60,773 bases of DNA from Komarekiella delphini-convector SJRDD-AB1 (lineage in GTDB: Bacteria > Cyanobacteriota > Cyanobacteriia > Cyanobacteriales > Nostocaceae), in NCBI RefSeq assembly GCF_014831675.1, contig NZ_VJXY01000046.1:1-60773 (forward strand), in the 5' to 3' direction. A program made the position numbers and the translations under genes. The first letter of the stretch is position 1; each line of letters begins with the position of its first letter. This document shows, piece by piece, positions 1 through 7,202 of this stretch. A model generated the notes under the pieces. That model searched no databases. It was not told the origin of the DNA and was given only the letters and a program-made list of their open reading frames with translations.

Positions 1-127
1 ACTGCACCGTTGCTCTAGTCTAGCTTTCTCTGCATAGCTAGCCCTAAACGTGATAGTTATTTCTCGCTTATCATCTGGAGATACTGACCGATTGCTTAAT
101 GTGTCAGCTAGTTGATTACTAAGATTG
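1..127. repeat. Terminal 127-bp exact repeat of internal mobC region
   Basis: Bases 1-127 are identical to 36480-36606. The first mismatch is at 128 (G here, A at 36607). The other window end (60647-60773) is likewise identical for exactly 127 bases to 36097-36223, with a mismatch immediately before it. Equal 127-base overlaps at both ends are what a de Bruijn assembly with k=127 leaves where a contig stops inside a repeat. See the findings. Confidence 0.9.
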
Positions 128-147
128 GTACGGGGGTCTGGTTGCAT
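1..147 (-). CDS. mobC: MobC-like relaxosome protein, N-terminal part (cut by window start)
   Basis: This is the first 49 codons of a MobC-type mobilisation protein reading leftward off the window. It starts at the ATG at 147 (MQPDPRTNLSN) and contains the ribbon-helix-helix-like stretch REITITFRASYAEKARLEQR. It is almost identical to the complete copy at 36174-36626. The C-terminal codons of the same gene copy appear at the other end of the window (60724-60773), so the gene is split by the window boundary and not naturally truncated. MobC proteins bind oriT and help the relaxase nick DNA. The structured intergenic region just upstream (150-360) fits an oriT. Confidence 0.85.
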   Translation of the reverse strand, partial: MQPDPRTNLSNQLADTLSNRSVSPDDKREITITFRASYAEKARLEQRCS

Positions 148-149
148 AA

Positions 150-360
150 CTAATTAGACGGAGAGTTATCTGATTTTTTATTTTTTCACCGAGTCATTCG
201 CTGTAGCTGCGATGGCGCAAAGCGCCAAGCAGGTAGGCGAATGACTCGGAAACTTCAGTTACTTCATGCTTATTATTTGGGTATTTTATTGGATTTAACG
301 GGGGTTTGGGGGACACCCCCAACAAGCAAACACGCCGCTATTCCGTAGGAATAGCAGCGC
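150..360. promoter_or_regulatory. Candidate oriT and divergent promoter region (copy A)
   Basis: This lies between the divergent mobC and the ParA-like operon. It holds a perfect 13-bp inverted repeat (CCGAGTCATTCGC at 189-201, complement at 237-249) enclosing a small hairpin (GGCGC-AAA-GCGCC, 214-226). A 7-bp stem TTGGGGG/CCCCCAA follows at 306-322, then an 8-bp stem GCTATTCC/GGAATAGC at 337-355. The region is repeated almost unchanged at 36640-36835, more conserved than the flanking genes. Being beside mobC and rich in inverted repeats is typical of oriT in MOBP-type plasmids. The nick site was not identified. Confidence 0.5.
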
Positions 361-653
361 CCTTGGCGCGTTACGGCGTATTGCTTGCCTATGCCCCAAC
401 GCGCAACCAAGGGCAGGGAGAAACCCGGACACAAAACGGGTCAGCGCGGTTGGACTCAATTCAGTTTCACAACGAGTAACTGTATGCACTACCTCAGTGT
501 AACTGTGGTAATGCCTCTTGATGATACATTAATCTCCTGTACTGACTCACTAACATCTTAAAGTTGATTATCGTTACATCTATACATAAATATTCAATTT
601 GGAATCACGTCAGTTTGTTTCTACAATGGAGTCATTTGTTATGAATGCTGAGT

Positions 654-1148
654 ATGCCTCGCAAACCGAAAGCTGTTCCTTTATCTAAAGTAGATGACAT
701 TCAAGCTAGTCTCAAACAAAAGGCGGCGACTCCTAAGACTATTAGCCTGTCTGATTTAATCTTGAGTTTAGCTAAACCGATTCAGGATATGTTAGACGCT
801 GGCTACGATTATTCAGATGTAGCTGATGTATTTAAAGGTCATGGGGTAGAACTGGCGGCTAGTGGTTTAAAGAGTTTTCATAAAAAAGCTTCAACATCAA
901 CTGATAATATCTCCAGTAATGAATCTAATTCTTTAGCGATTGATTCTCAAGTTGATAATGGCTCGGAGTCGTCATCAACTGATTCATCAACTGTAACTAA
1001 TGACTCGGCTTCAACAGTAGAACTGGGTAGTTCATCAACTGATAGTAGTGAAATATCTGAGCCGTCACCATCTCAAACGACAAAACGAAAGAAACCAAAA
1101 GCTGAGACTTCTTCCCAATTCAACGTCACTGATAGGAGTAATGTATGA
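654..1148 (+). CDS. Small StbA-like DNA-binding protein, first gene of ParA-like operon
   Basis: A 164-residue hydrophilic protein. The N-terminal 80 residues are well conserved with the copy at 37142-37636, and contain a helix-turn-helix-like stretch (residues about 40-75: IQDMLDAGY.. then VFKGHGVELAASGLKSF). That pattern resembles the small DNA-binding proteins encoded before StbB or ParA-type ATPases on conjugative plasmids; the family assignment is inference. The C-terminal half is Ser/Thr-rich low-complexity sequence ending in basic residues and varies between the copies. Earlier ATGs exist (645), but the start at 654 (MPRKPKAVPL) is the one shared by both copies. It overlaps the ATPase gene by four bases (ATGA). 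Confidence 0.7.
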   Translation: MPRKPKAVPLSKVDDIQASLKQKAATPKTISLSDLILSLAKPIQDMLDAGYDYSDVADVFKGHGVELAASGLKSFHKKASTSTDNISSNESNSLAIDSQVDNGSESSSTDSSTVTNDSASTVELGSSSTDSSEISEPSPSQTTKRKKPKAETSSQFNVTDRSNV

Positions 1149-1957
1149 AACGTATCGTGATGATTCTGGGGGGCAAGGGTGGTACAGGAAAGACTGCCTT
1201 TACTCGCTTACTATTAGATGTAATGCACTCAAAGGGCATTAATTATCTAGCTTATGATGCCGATACAGAGAATCCAGAGTTGTACGATTATTATCAAAAC
1301 TTTGGTAATGGCGTGAGGCTGTTGAACTTCCTGGAGGTAGCAGAGGCAAAACGCTTCTTTACAGAAATCAAAGCTGAATCACCCGACTCAGTAATAGTAG
1401 ATATGCCAGGGGCATCAAGCAATAAAACCAGGGAGATTATCAGTAAGTTTGGGCTGTTCAAGATTGCAGGTGATTTGGGTTATCGGGTAACGCTGGTGAC
1501 TGTATTAAACCTTGGTTACTCGGTGATAACCAGCTTAAAAACTATGGCTGAGTTTTGTGGTAATCAGGCTGATTATGTGATAGTGAAAAATCTCTGTTGG
1601 GATAAAGGTTCAGGTTTTCAACGTTGGGAGAATAGTAAAACGTCGGCGGCGATCGCTGAACTAAAAGGCATAGAAATAGAAATGCCAGAGCTAGACTACT
1701 CAACCTTTGACACGTTAACAGAGAAAGGTCTGCCTTACTCGGCTGCTACTGAAGATAATGGATTTCCTTTTGGAGATTATCTGTTGGTGAGTGGGTTTTT
1801 AGCTCAGGCTAAACCAGAACTTGAAAAGGCTGGGGTTTATTTAGGATTAGAGCAACCATCAGTAAATCTTGCTTCACCATCAAATACCTCAACTTCAAAT
1901 CAGCCAGAGGTAACTGTATCTACTTCTCGTCGGGGGCGTAAAAAAGCTAATGAATAA
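1145..1957 (+). CDS. ParA/MinD-like Walker ATPase (StbB-like)
   Basis: A 270-residue P-loop ATPase with a deviant Walker A, KGGTGKTAFT, at residues 10-19, preceded by hydrophobic IVMILGG. A switch-like aspartate lies in AYDADTENPE (about 40) and a Walker B-like VIVDMPG near residue 85. It is close to the second copy at 37633-38451. It is translationally coupled to the upstream gene (TAGGAG seven bases before the ATG, ATGA overlap). ParA/MinD relatives next to mob genes serve plasmid partition or positioning for conjugation, as StbB does. The Ser/Thr and Arg/Lys-rich tail (last about 30 residues) is variable. ATPase call firm; exact role inferred. Confidence 0.85.
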   Translation: MKRIVMILGGKGGTGKTAFTRLLLDVMHSKGINYLAYDADTENPELYDYYQNFGNGVRLLNFLEVAEAKRFFTEIKAESPDSVIVDMPGASSNKTREIISKFGLFKIAGDLGYRVTLVTVLNLGYSVITSLKTMAEFCGNQADYVIVKNLCWDKGSGFQRWENSKTSAAIAELKGIEIEMPELDYSTFDTLTEKGLPYSAATEDNGFPFGDYLLVSGFLAQAKPELEKAGVYLGLEQPSVNLASPSNTSTSNQPEVTVSTSRRGRKKANE

Positions 1958-2690
1958 TGACTCTAATGGTAACGGCAATCATCACAATTCCCATCCTTCA
2001 GTTACCAATTCAGTAGAACTGAGTGAACTAGGGGAGGTGAAAACGGCACTAGGCAGATTATATAAGGAATTTGAAAGTTTTAAGCAGTCACAGAAAACGG
2101 AACGTTCTAACGATAGGGCAGAGTTACAAGCATGGGCGCAAACGAATTTAGTTCAGAGTCAACTCCTCACCAAAGCGATGGCGACAATCGAGATCCTGAC
2201 AAACGAATTGAAGAATCAGAATCTCTCCTCGAACGAGTCCGAGCAGAGCAACGCCGATTTGATGCAGCAATTGACTCCCTTACTGACACAGTTAAAGGAT
2301 ACGCCAAAGTCAACAGCGACATTAGAGAGCTTAGAATTCAAAGGGCTGAAAAGCGAAGTATTGCAGTTGAAGCAGAACTGGAACGAACTGTTGATTCACA
2401 CGAAGCAATTGACTACGGTGATTCAGGAGTTGAAGAAGAACCCCCCGAAAGTTACCACCATAGAAAAAGAGGTTTCTCACGATAAACCAGCAGCAATGTA
2501 TGGGGCAATGTCAGCTGCTACTGCATTTTTTACTTTGTTCTTTTTCTTTATGGTTAATCAAGTTATTCCGGTAAAAATATCGGACGATATCCACAACTAT
2601 TTACAAGGTATCTGGCAACGTACAGGCTATAGCAATGTCAAGTTACAGCGAATTGAGAAGCGGATGAGGACTGATCCAAACCAAAGATGA
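1950..2690 (+). CDS. Coiled-coil protein with one C-terminal membrane segment
   Basis: A 246-residue third gene of the ParA-like operon, overlapping the ATPase gene by 8 bp. After an Asn/His-rich start it has long heptad-like stretches (ELGEVKTALGRLYKEFESFK, then Gln/Leu-rich helices to about residue 175). A single hydrophobic segment follows at about 183-203 (AATAFFTLFFFFMV), with a conserved short tail containing IWQRTGYSNVKLQRIEKR. The second copy is at 38441-39175. A membrane anchor beside a ParA-like ATPase could tie the plasmid to the cell envelope. No known family was recognised. A second frame (2132-2485) lies entirely inside this gene. Confidence 0.75.
   Translation: MNNDSNGNGNHHNSHPSVTNSVELSELGEVKTALGRLYKEFESFKQSQKTERSNDRAELQAWAQTNLVQSQLLTKAMATIEILTNELKNQNLSSNESEQSNADLMQQLTPLLTQLKDTPKSTATLESLEFKGLKSEVLQLKQNWNELLIHTKQLTTVIQELKKNPPKVTTIEKEVSHDKPAAMYGAMSAATAFFTLFFFFMVNQVIPVKISDDIHNYLQGIWQRTGYSNVKLQRIEKRMRTDPNQR
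2132..2485 (+). CDS. Candidate nested overlapping gene, 117-aa acidic coiled-coil protein
   Basis: This frame is wholly inside the 1950-2690 gene, shifted +2. It starts MGANEF and ends KRGFSR, and contains the coiled-coil-like ESESLLERVRAEQR. The same frame, with the same start, stop position and 117-residue length, is open in the second operon copy (38617-38970), despite 68 base differences between them. By hand alignment, differences per nested codon position are 30/16/22, so the nested second position is the most constrained. In the 46 codons of the outer gene just upstream of the nested start, differences are 3/4/14 by outer codon position, as in ordinary single coding. The Shine-Dalgarno is weak (AGAG). 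Real expression is inferred. Confidence 0.5.
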   Translation: MGANEFSSESTPHQSDGDNRDPDKRIEESESLLERVRAEQRRFDAAIDSLTDTVKGYAKVNSDIRELRIQRAEKRSIAVEAELERTVDSHEAIDYGDSGVEEEPPESYHHRKRGFSR

Positions 2691-2893
2691 GGGGGCAAGA
2701 TATAGCCAGAGGGGTAAACACTATAACGGGATATTTGCCCCTGTGAATATAAATCATTAACGAGTATTTGCTGAATCTATTGTTGAAGATTCAATCTGAT
2801 TTAGGTCACAGGAATATACAAAACACGGCTAAGTATACAAAACTTAAAACCATGAATCATAAGACATTTCAACGGGGTATTTAAAACGTCAAG
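2691..2893. other. Short intergenic region, nothing recognised
   Basis: About 200 AT-rich bases after the ParA-like operon. There is no strong hairpin followed by a T-tract and no reading frame of note. It presumably contains the promoter for the small gene pair that follows. Confidence 0.4.
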
Positions 2894-3070
2894 ATGGAAC
2901 CGACCATTGAGCAACTTAAAGCATTCTTTGACTTTTGCGTTCGTGCTAGTAATTTACTTAGAGACATAGCATTGGTTAGATTTGATGAAAGAACAAGCCG
3001 AATCGTGATTTTGATAGGCGAAACTATTCAAGTAGAAATTCTTAGTAATGGGGAGAACATCATCGGATGA
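2894..3070 (+). CDS. Small protein, DUF6888-like (58 aa)
   Basis: A 58-residue ORF starting MEPTIEQLKAFFDFCVRAS and ending NGENIIG. It matches my recollection of the DUF6888 family, short cyanobacterial proteins of unknown function with the signature LVRxDERTxxIxILxGExIxVEI (here LVRFDERTSRIVILIGETI). Its stop overlaps the next start (ATGA at 3067-3070), so the pair is translationally coupled. DUF6888 and DUF6887 genes typically occur together; their joint role is unknown, and a toxin-antitoxin-like pair is conceivable but unproven. Confidence 0.7.
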   Translation: MEPTIEQLKAFFDFCVRASNLLRDIALVRFDERTSRIVILIGETIQVEILSNGENIIG

Positions 3071-3249
3071 GCAACTATTTGAGCCTTAGCGAGGCAGAAC
3101 TACGAAAATACGTAATTGCCAACCCTGACGATGAAGAGGCATTTCAGCACTATTTGAGCATTATGAGAGCTAAACCGGGGCGGGTGGTAGTCAGCACTCC
3201 TGAGCAATTGGAAGCTGAACTAAGACGGCGTATTAATCAAGCTAGTTAA
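3067..3249 (+). CDS. Small protein, DUF6887-like (60 aa)
   Basis: A 60-residue protein, MSNYLSLSEAELRKYVI. Its motif SEAELRKYVIANPDDEEAFQ is typical of the DUF6887 family in cyanobacteria, as I recall it. It has a charged helical N-terminus and a basic C-terminus (ELRRRINQ). It overlaps the upstream 58-aa gene by four bases and is followed directly by a good intrinsic terminator, so the two form a compact bicistron. Function unknown. Confidence 0.7.
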   Translation: MSNYLSLSEAELRKYVIANPDDEEAFQHYLSIMRAKPGRVVVSTPEQLEAELRRRINQAS

Positions 3250-3257
3250 CATAGAAC

Positions 3258-3289
3258 CCGTTACTGACATGACAGTAACGGATTTTTTT
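3258..3289 (+). terminator. Intrinsic terminator after the DUF6888/6887 pair
   Basis: A perfect 9-bp stem CCGTTACTG (3258-3266) / CAGTAACGG (3273-3281) with a six-base loop, followed by ATTTTTTT. It sits 8 bases after the stop at 3249. Confidence 0.9.
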
Positions 3290-3321
3290 CAATCTAGCAG
3301 CTTGACTCAATGAGAATTTTG

Positions 3322-6300
3322 TCACTTGCCTGAAGCCATCATCTTGTTGTAACGGCGGTCGCAGAACTTCAACCAATCTTCTCGGCAGATAACAACAGTG
3401 CGATTTTTCTTGAAAGCGTAGTACTCAATTGTGGCTCGAACAAAGTACCCAGACTCATAGATGCAATCCTTGATGGTTCCCCGCTGCCAATTTTTATCAC
3501 CCTCATGGAATGCTACGCGATCGCCTTTTTTAAACCCATGACCTGCGTTGACTTTATTGACCGTTTGTTGATCACTTGTTGACCATTGGTCAACTCTTTT
3601 AACTTCTTGCTGTGAGGTAGTTTCAGAATTTGTGTTGACTTTGTTGACCTTTTGTTGACCTTTTGTTGACCCGTGGTCAACTCTTTCAACTTCATGCTGT
3701 AAGCCAGTTTCGGAATTTTGTTGACCAGTGTTGACCAAATTCTCTATAAAATCAGTTTTTTCAAAATTATTTAGATGTTCATCTAAATAATCTTGCTTTT
3801 TAGAATCGTGTACAAATTGGTCAACAAAGTCAACATTTTTTTGTAACTCATACACATCAATGGTTTGAGGTTGTTGATCCCTGGTTAACAAGGAGTCAAC
3901 AAAGTCAACATTTTTACTGAGATTTGGAATATAGTGTTTAGCTACCTGTTTAATGACCCCAGTACGGATAAGAGATTGACAATCCTGCTCAATCTCAGAA
4001 GATGGTACTTTTTGCATTGCTTTGATGCCTGCTTTAATCTGCCGAACCGTAACACCTGATGGATGCTTATCGATATATTCTTTGATTTTTAAGAAGTTGC
4101 CTGCTAGCGATTGTTGGTCGCTGTTGAGGGCATAGAGTAGCCTTGCTTGTGCCAAGTAGAAGTCAATTACACGGCAGGCCACAGCCATTATTTGACCGTT
4201 GATGAATTGGTGTGGTGTGGATTCACCAGCTAACACCGCATTTACTAGGTGTAGCCAGAGTGCGAATCTACCCAAATACGTTTGGAATTTTGGGTAAGTG
4301 TTTTTTAAGCCTGGGTGTTCTTCTGCTTGCAACCAGTGCATTAATTTATGTTGGTATGCTTGGTAAATTTCCTTTGCTTTATCAGAGAGGAAATAATCAC
4401 GTTCTGGCAGGCGACCAAGTGCTTTATAAAGACTGATAAATTCCTGTTCTAGTTGCTGACCTGTTTCATCGTTGTCTTTGAACAAATCAATATATGCCAC
4501 AGGGCTTTCTCTTAAACAGAATAACCAACGGGCAAATTCACCAGCGAAATCCGCAAAGTTTTGTTGAGACTGAAACTGTTTTAAGACCTCTGGTTGAGTG
4601 TTACCTGTGCGGCTAATGGCAGATCGCTCAAGGTAAATGCATTTATCACTATCTACAACATCTTTAAACAGTGCTTCACCATTAAACTCGCTCAGATCAA
4701 GCTGGCTATCGTCACCTTTCCCAGCGCGGTATTTGTTCCGTCCTGTAATAAATCCTGCCCATTCATCTCGGTGATAGAGTATTCCTCTCTTGTTCTCACC
4801 GTGTATTTTCATCCGAGCTTCAGCTGTGCAACCTTGAATAATAAAACGTTTACGCGGTGCTGGTTCGTCTGGTAATTCGTCACCCTTAGCACACCGTTTT
4901 AATTGTTGTTTGTAATCATCTTTAGCTTGCTGCCATTTTTCGTATTCAATAGCCTCAAGTTTGTTTAATGGTTTGATAATTACCTGTTGCGATGGAGTTT
5001 TCAAGCTACCACTAGAAGCTACTACGCACGTCCAAAAAATCGAAGTGACTGTATATCCAGTGGCAGGATTGACAACTAATCTCGACGATGTACCGATTCT
5101 TGAGCCTGCAACTGGGAACAAAGTAGTTAACAATAATTCCGGTGATATGGGCATAGCTAATGCGACAGAATCCATGAGGCTTGCAAGCTTACCACCATCA
5201 CCCCAAAGCAATTGATTCGGGTTTAACCGCGCTTTTTGTGCTTCTAGGAGTGTTGGTAATTGCTTTGTAGCCATCTCCCGATCAAAAGCCTGTTCCCGTT
5301 CCTTTAACCGCGCATTATAGATGTCTATCACCTTGCGGTTATTAGACCTTGCCGATAATTCTCCCAGCTTCACTTTTACCTCAGATTGACTGCATTCACT
5401 GTCAATCAGCACGTTAATTTCTTTTACCAATTCATCACTAGTTAATCTCGCCGTGGGGTGAGGAATAACATTAGAATTACTTGCGATTGTCCGCTCGGCT
5501 TGAGGGCTTTTTTCTTTTGTTTGTTGCCTGTGCCATGCTTTGATGCAGTTGTTAAGGTAATCATCGCTCAAGGTGGCAGTAGGATTACTTTTCAGGGCTG
5601 ATTTCCAAATTCGGTCAGCATCTTTCTCATCCAACGGTGGCGTACAGCGTGAGCAATAAATATCTAATAAAGCGCGTGGTTCACCTTCAAAGCGATGCCC
5701 TAAATGGTTGAGCCGGAGAGCTGTACCAATTAAGTTCCGAGCTAACTTGGCTCCTTTATCATCCCGTTCTCCCTCCCCGGTTCCGTGATCAATCAACGCT
5801 CGGTCATCTTTGCTGAGGCACTCATAAAGAGGTACATCACCCGTTGAGTATAAATGGCTGAATGTTTCTGTCGCTTGAGCCTTGGTCTGAAACAATTCAA
5901 TTACCCATGTGGGGCATTGTACAATCTCACAATCTTCAGGAGAGTTTACCCAGTTGTACTGACCAGTTTCGGGGTGAACTGACGGAGGCAATACACTCTG
6001 GCAACCAGTCCAACGAAACTCTAACAACTGGTCTTTACCATTTTCTCCCTTGACCCCAGTATTGATTTTTTGAGTTTTGACTACTGACCAATATTCTTTG
6101 GGTACTCGCACAAGATATTGGCATCGTCCAGATTTGCCAGATGTAAAGGCAACTGTTTTAGGCAACCCCCCCAGCTGGTTTAGTTTTTCGTGCGCTGCCT
6201 GACCATCAGCGTCAATTGCCAAAATTCCAACAGACCATTTACCAGTTCTCAAGCCGTAGCCTTGAGGCAAGCCACTTTTAATCATGGCTATCAATTTCTC

Positions 6301-6561
6301 ACGGGTAATTGGCTGCTCATTCTGCCAATTCTCACGGTATGGCTGTTTATTCCCATTCACTGGGGTTAATGCCCACTCTTGAGGTAATACCTCTAATCCA
6401 GTCAGTAACTTATCAGTTGGATTGTGGGATTGTTCTTGTACTGAATGTTTGTTAAGCGAAGTATTTGGGGGAGGATTATCAGAAAATTGTGGAAAGTCAA
6501 CATTAGCCACTGGTTGACGTGGTAATGAGACAGAAGTCAAAGCTGGTTGAGGATGCTGCAT
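3322..6561 (-). CDS. Replication protein: Prim-Pol primase plus DUF3987 helicase-like
   Basis: A 1079-residue protein and likely replication initiator of unit A. Residues about 55-235 form a bifunctional primase-polymerase domain: GYGLRTGKWSVGILAIDADG has the catalytic DxD at about 117-119, followed by QYLVRVP and a CQSVLPPSVHPETG motif. A primase C-terminal helical segment follows (PPLDEKDADRIWKSALKSNP). Residues about 440-880 are DUF3987-like, with a P-loop variant SSGSLKTPS near 518. Residues about 885-1000 are an unusual repetitive linker (VDFVD, VNKVN, VERVD). The last 60 residues are a small beta-rich KGDRVAFHEG domain. The start at 6561 is supported by AGGAGA six bases upstream. It follows a RHH gene and a small gene on the same strand. 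Confidence 0.85.
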   Translation of the reverse strand: MQHPQPALTSVSLPRQPVANVDFPQFSDNPPPNTSLNKHSVQEQSHNPTDKLLTGLEVLPQEWALTPVNGNKQPYRENWQNEQPITREKLIAMIKSGLPQGYGLRTGKWSVGILAIDADGQAAHEKLNQLGGLPKTVAFTSGKSGRCQYLVRVPKEYWSVVKTQKINTGVKGENGKDQLLEFRWTGCQSVLPPSVHPETGQYNWVNSPEDCEIVQCPTWVIELFQTKAQATETFSHLYSTGDVPLYECLSKDDRALIDHGTGEGERDDKGAKLARNLIGTALRLNHLGHRFEGEPRALLDIYCSRCTPPLDEKDADRIWKSALKSNPTATLSDDYLNNCIKAWHRQQTKEKSPQAERTIASNSNVIPHPTARLTSDELVKEINVLIDSECSQSEVKVKLGELSARSNNRKVIDIYNARLKEREQAFDREMATKQLPTLLEAQKARLNPNQLLWGDGGKLASLMDSVALAMPISPELLLTTLFPVAGSRIGTSSRLVVNPATGYTVTSIFWTCVVASSGSLKTPSQQVIIKPLNKLEAIEYEKWQQAKDDYKQQLKRCAKGDELPDEPAPRKRFIIQGCTAEARMKIHGENKRGILYHRDEWAGFITGRNKYRAGKGDDSQLDLSEFNGEALFKDVVDSDKCIYLERSAISRTGNTQPEVLKQFQSQQNFADFAGEFARWLFCLRESPVAYIDLFKDNDETGQQLEQEFISLYKALGRLPERDYFLSDKAKEIYQAYQHKLMHWLQAEEHPGLKNTYPKFQTYLGRFALWLHLVNAVLAGESTPHQFINGQIMAVACRVIDFYLAQARLLYALNSDQQSLAGNFLKIKEYIDKHPSGVTVRQIKAGIKAMQKVPSSEIEQDCQSLIRTGVIKQVAKHYIPNLSKNVDFVDSLLTRDQQPQTIDVYELQKNVDFVDQFVHDSKKQDYLDEHLNNFEKTDFIENLVNTGQQNSETGLQHEVERVDHGSTKGQQKVNKVNTNSETTSQQEVKRVDQWSTSDQQTVNKVNAGHGFKKGDRVAFHEGDKNWQRGTIKDCIYESGYFVRATIEYYAFKKNRTVVICREDWLKFCDRRYNKMMASGK
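3547..3909. repeat. Bidirectional GTTGAC/GTCAAC motif array inside the primase gene
   Basis: Fourteen exact hexamers lie in 363 bp. GTTGAC occurs at 3547, 3578, 3634, 3643, 3654, 3665, 3720 and 3730; GTCAAC at 3589, 3676, 3820, 3829, 3895 and 3904. The 15-mer GTTGACTTTGTTGAC occurs at 3634-3648 (a near copy at 3547-3561) and its exact complement at 3820-3834 and 3895-3909. There are also 7-bp palindromes GTTGACC-N3-GGTCAAC at 3578-3594 and 3665-3681, within an 87-bp tandem duplication. Read on the coding strand, the two orientations give VDFVD and VNKVN. This looks like a DNA-level binding-site array (iterons) hosted by coding sequence. Confidence 0.75.
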
Positions 6562-6789
6562 AATTTTTCTCCTAATTTGTATGCAGCGACCCCCTTTACC
6601 CTAGTTGCCTATGTCAATAAGACAAGCTAGGATAACAGAGAGAAAAAAGTTTTAGATCCCTGTAGTTCAAAGTTTGGTCGCCGAGAACTGCGGGGGTCGC
6701 TTATTTGTGGCTATATCTTACCTTGACAGTGGCTTTGTGCGAAAGTTGACATATCAAGTTTATAACTGACTTGCGAATTAACCTAAAGA

Positions 6790-7041
6790 CTAAGAAAATC
6801 CCCAGTTGTCAAGCTCAAAAATACCCTTGCAGATATATTTCAAAGCCTGGAACCCTTGCTTGGTAAGTGTCGCAATTGTCGCAGGTAAGTTATGTTTCAC
6901 AGTTTTATCCTGGTGCGACAAGGTTTTTGGCAGTTTTAAGCGCGATCGCACTTCTTCTAGTATTGATTTCTCGTGTCGTGCGACGGTGACAGGTAACTTA
7001 TATTTCACAGATTTTTTATAGATACGCTTCAGAATCGCCAC
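6790..7041 (-). CDS. Small basic protein between RHH gene and primase gene
   Basis: An 83-residue Lys-rich ORF with a GTG start overlapping the upstream stop (TAGTG at 7039-7043). It contains two similar segments (VKYKLPVTVARHEKS and VKHNLPATIATLTKQ), reflecting a 19-bp imperfect direct repeat at about 6883 and 6991. Unit B has a different small gene at the matching place (45577-45786). No family recognised. The opposite strand is also open here (6806-7021), so coding status is only moderately supported. Confidence 0.4.
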   Translation of the reverse strand: MAILKRIYKKSVKYKLPVTVARHEKSILEEVRSRLKLPKTLSHQDKTVKHNLPATIATLTKQGFQALKYICKGIFELDNWGFS

Positions 7042-7202
7042 TACTCACCCTTGATTTTTCCTGCCTTAATCAGTTCTTGCTCAATATATTCAGTCATTTT
7101 CTTGCTCATATCTGTACCTTGCTCGGTGCAAAGTGCCTTAAACAATCGCCTGTATTCTTCGGGGATTGAAATCCGCACCTGAACTAACTCCTTATCGCTC
7201 AT
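7041..7202 (-). CDS. Ribbon-helix-helix regulator (CopG/Arc type), 53 aa
   Basis: A 53-residue protein, MSDKELVQVRISIPEEYRRL. A short beta strand VQVRISI is followed by two helices (EEYRRLFKALCTEQG and MSKKMTEYIEQELI), the fold of CopG/Arc-type repressors. It lies directly upstream of, and in the same direction as, the small 83-aa gene and the primase-helicase gene. That order resembles copG-rep copy-control operons. The divergent region upstream has repeated TAGCCACTA boxes that could be its operator. Role in copy control is inferred. Confidence 0.65.
   Translation of the reverse strand: MSDKELVQVRISIPEEYRRLFKALCTEQGTDMSKKMTEYIEQELIKAGKIKGE

Noticed and set aside
1-147. mobC truncated by deletion in unit B.
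   Set aside because: Exact 127-base overlaps at both window ends point to a contig break in a repeat, not a biological deletion.
295-489. Minus-strand open frame of 64 codons (and 36752-36952 in unit B).
   Set aside because: The two copies are open in different frames with unrelated translations although the DNA is nearly identical, so the region is conserved as DNA, not as protein.
4594-5215. Plus-strand open frames inside the unit A primase gene.
   Set aside because: Antisense shadows of a well-supported gene with clear domains.
6806-7021. Plus-strand frame opposite the small basic gene.
   Set aside because: No ribosome-binding site and no context. The minus frame is coupled to the RHH gene and preferred, though only moderately.
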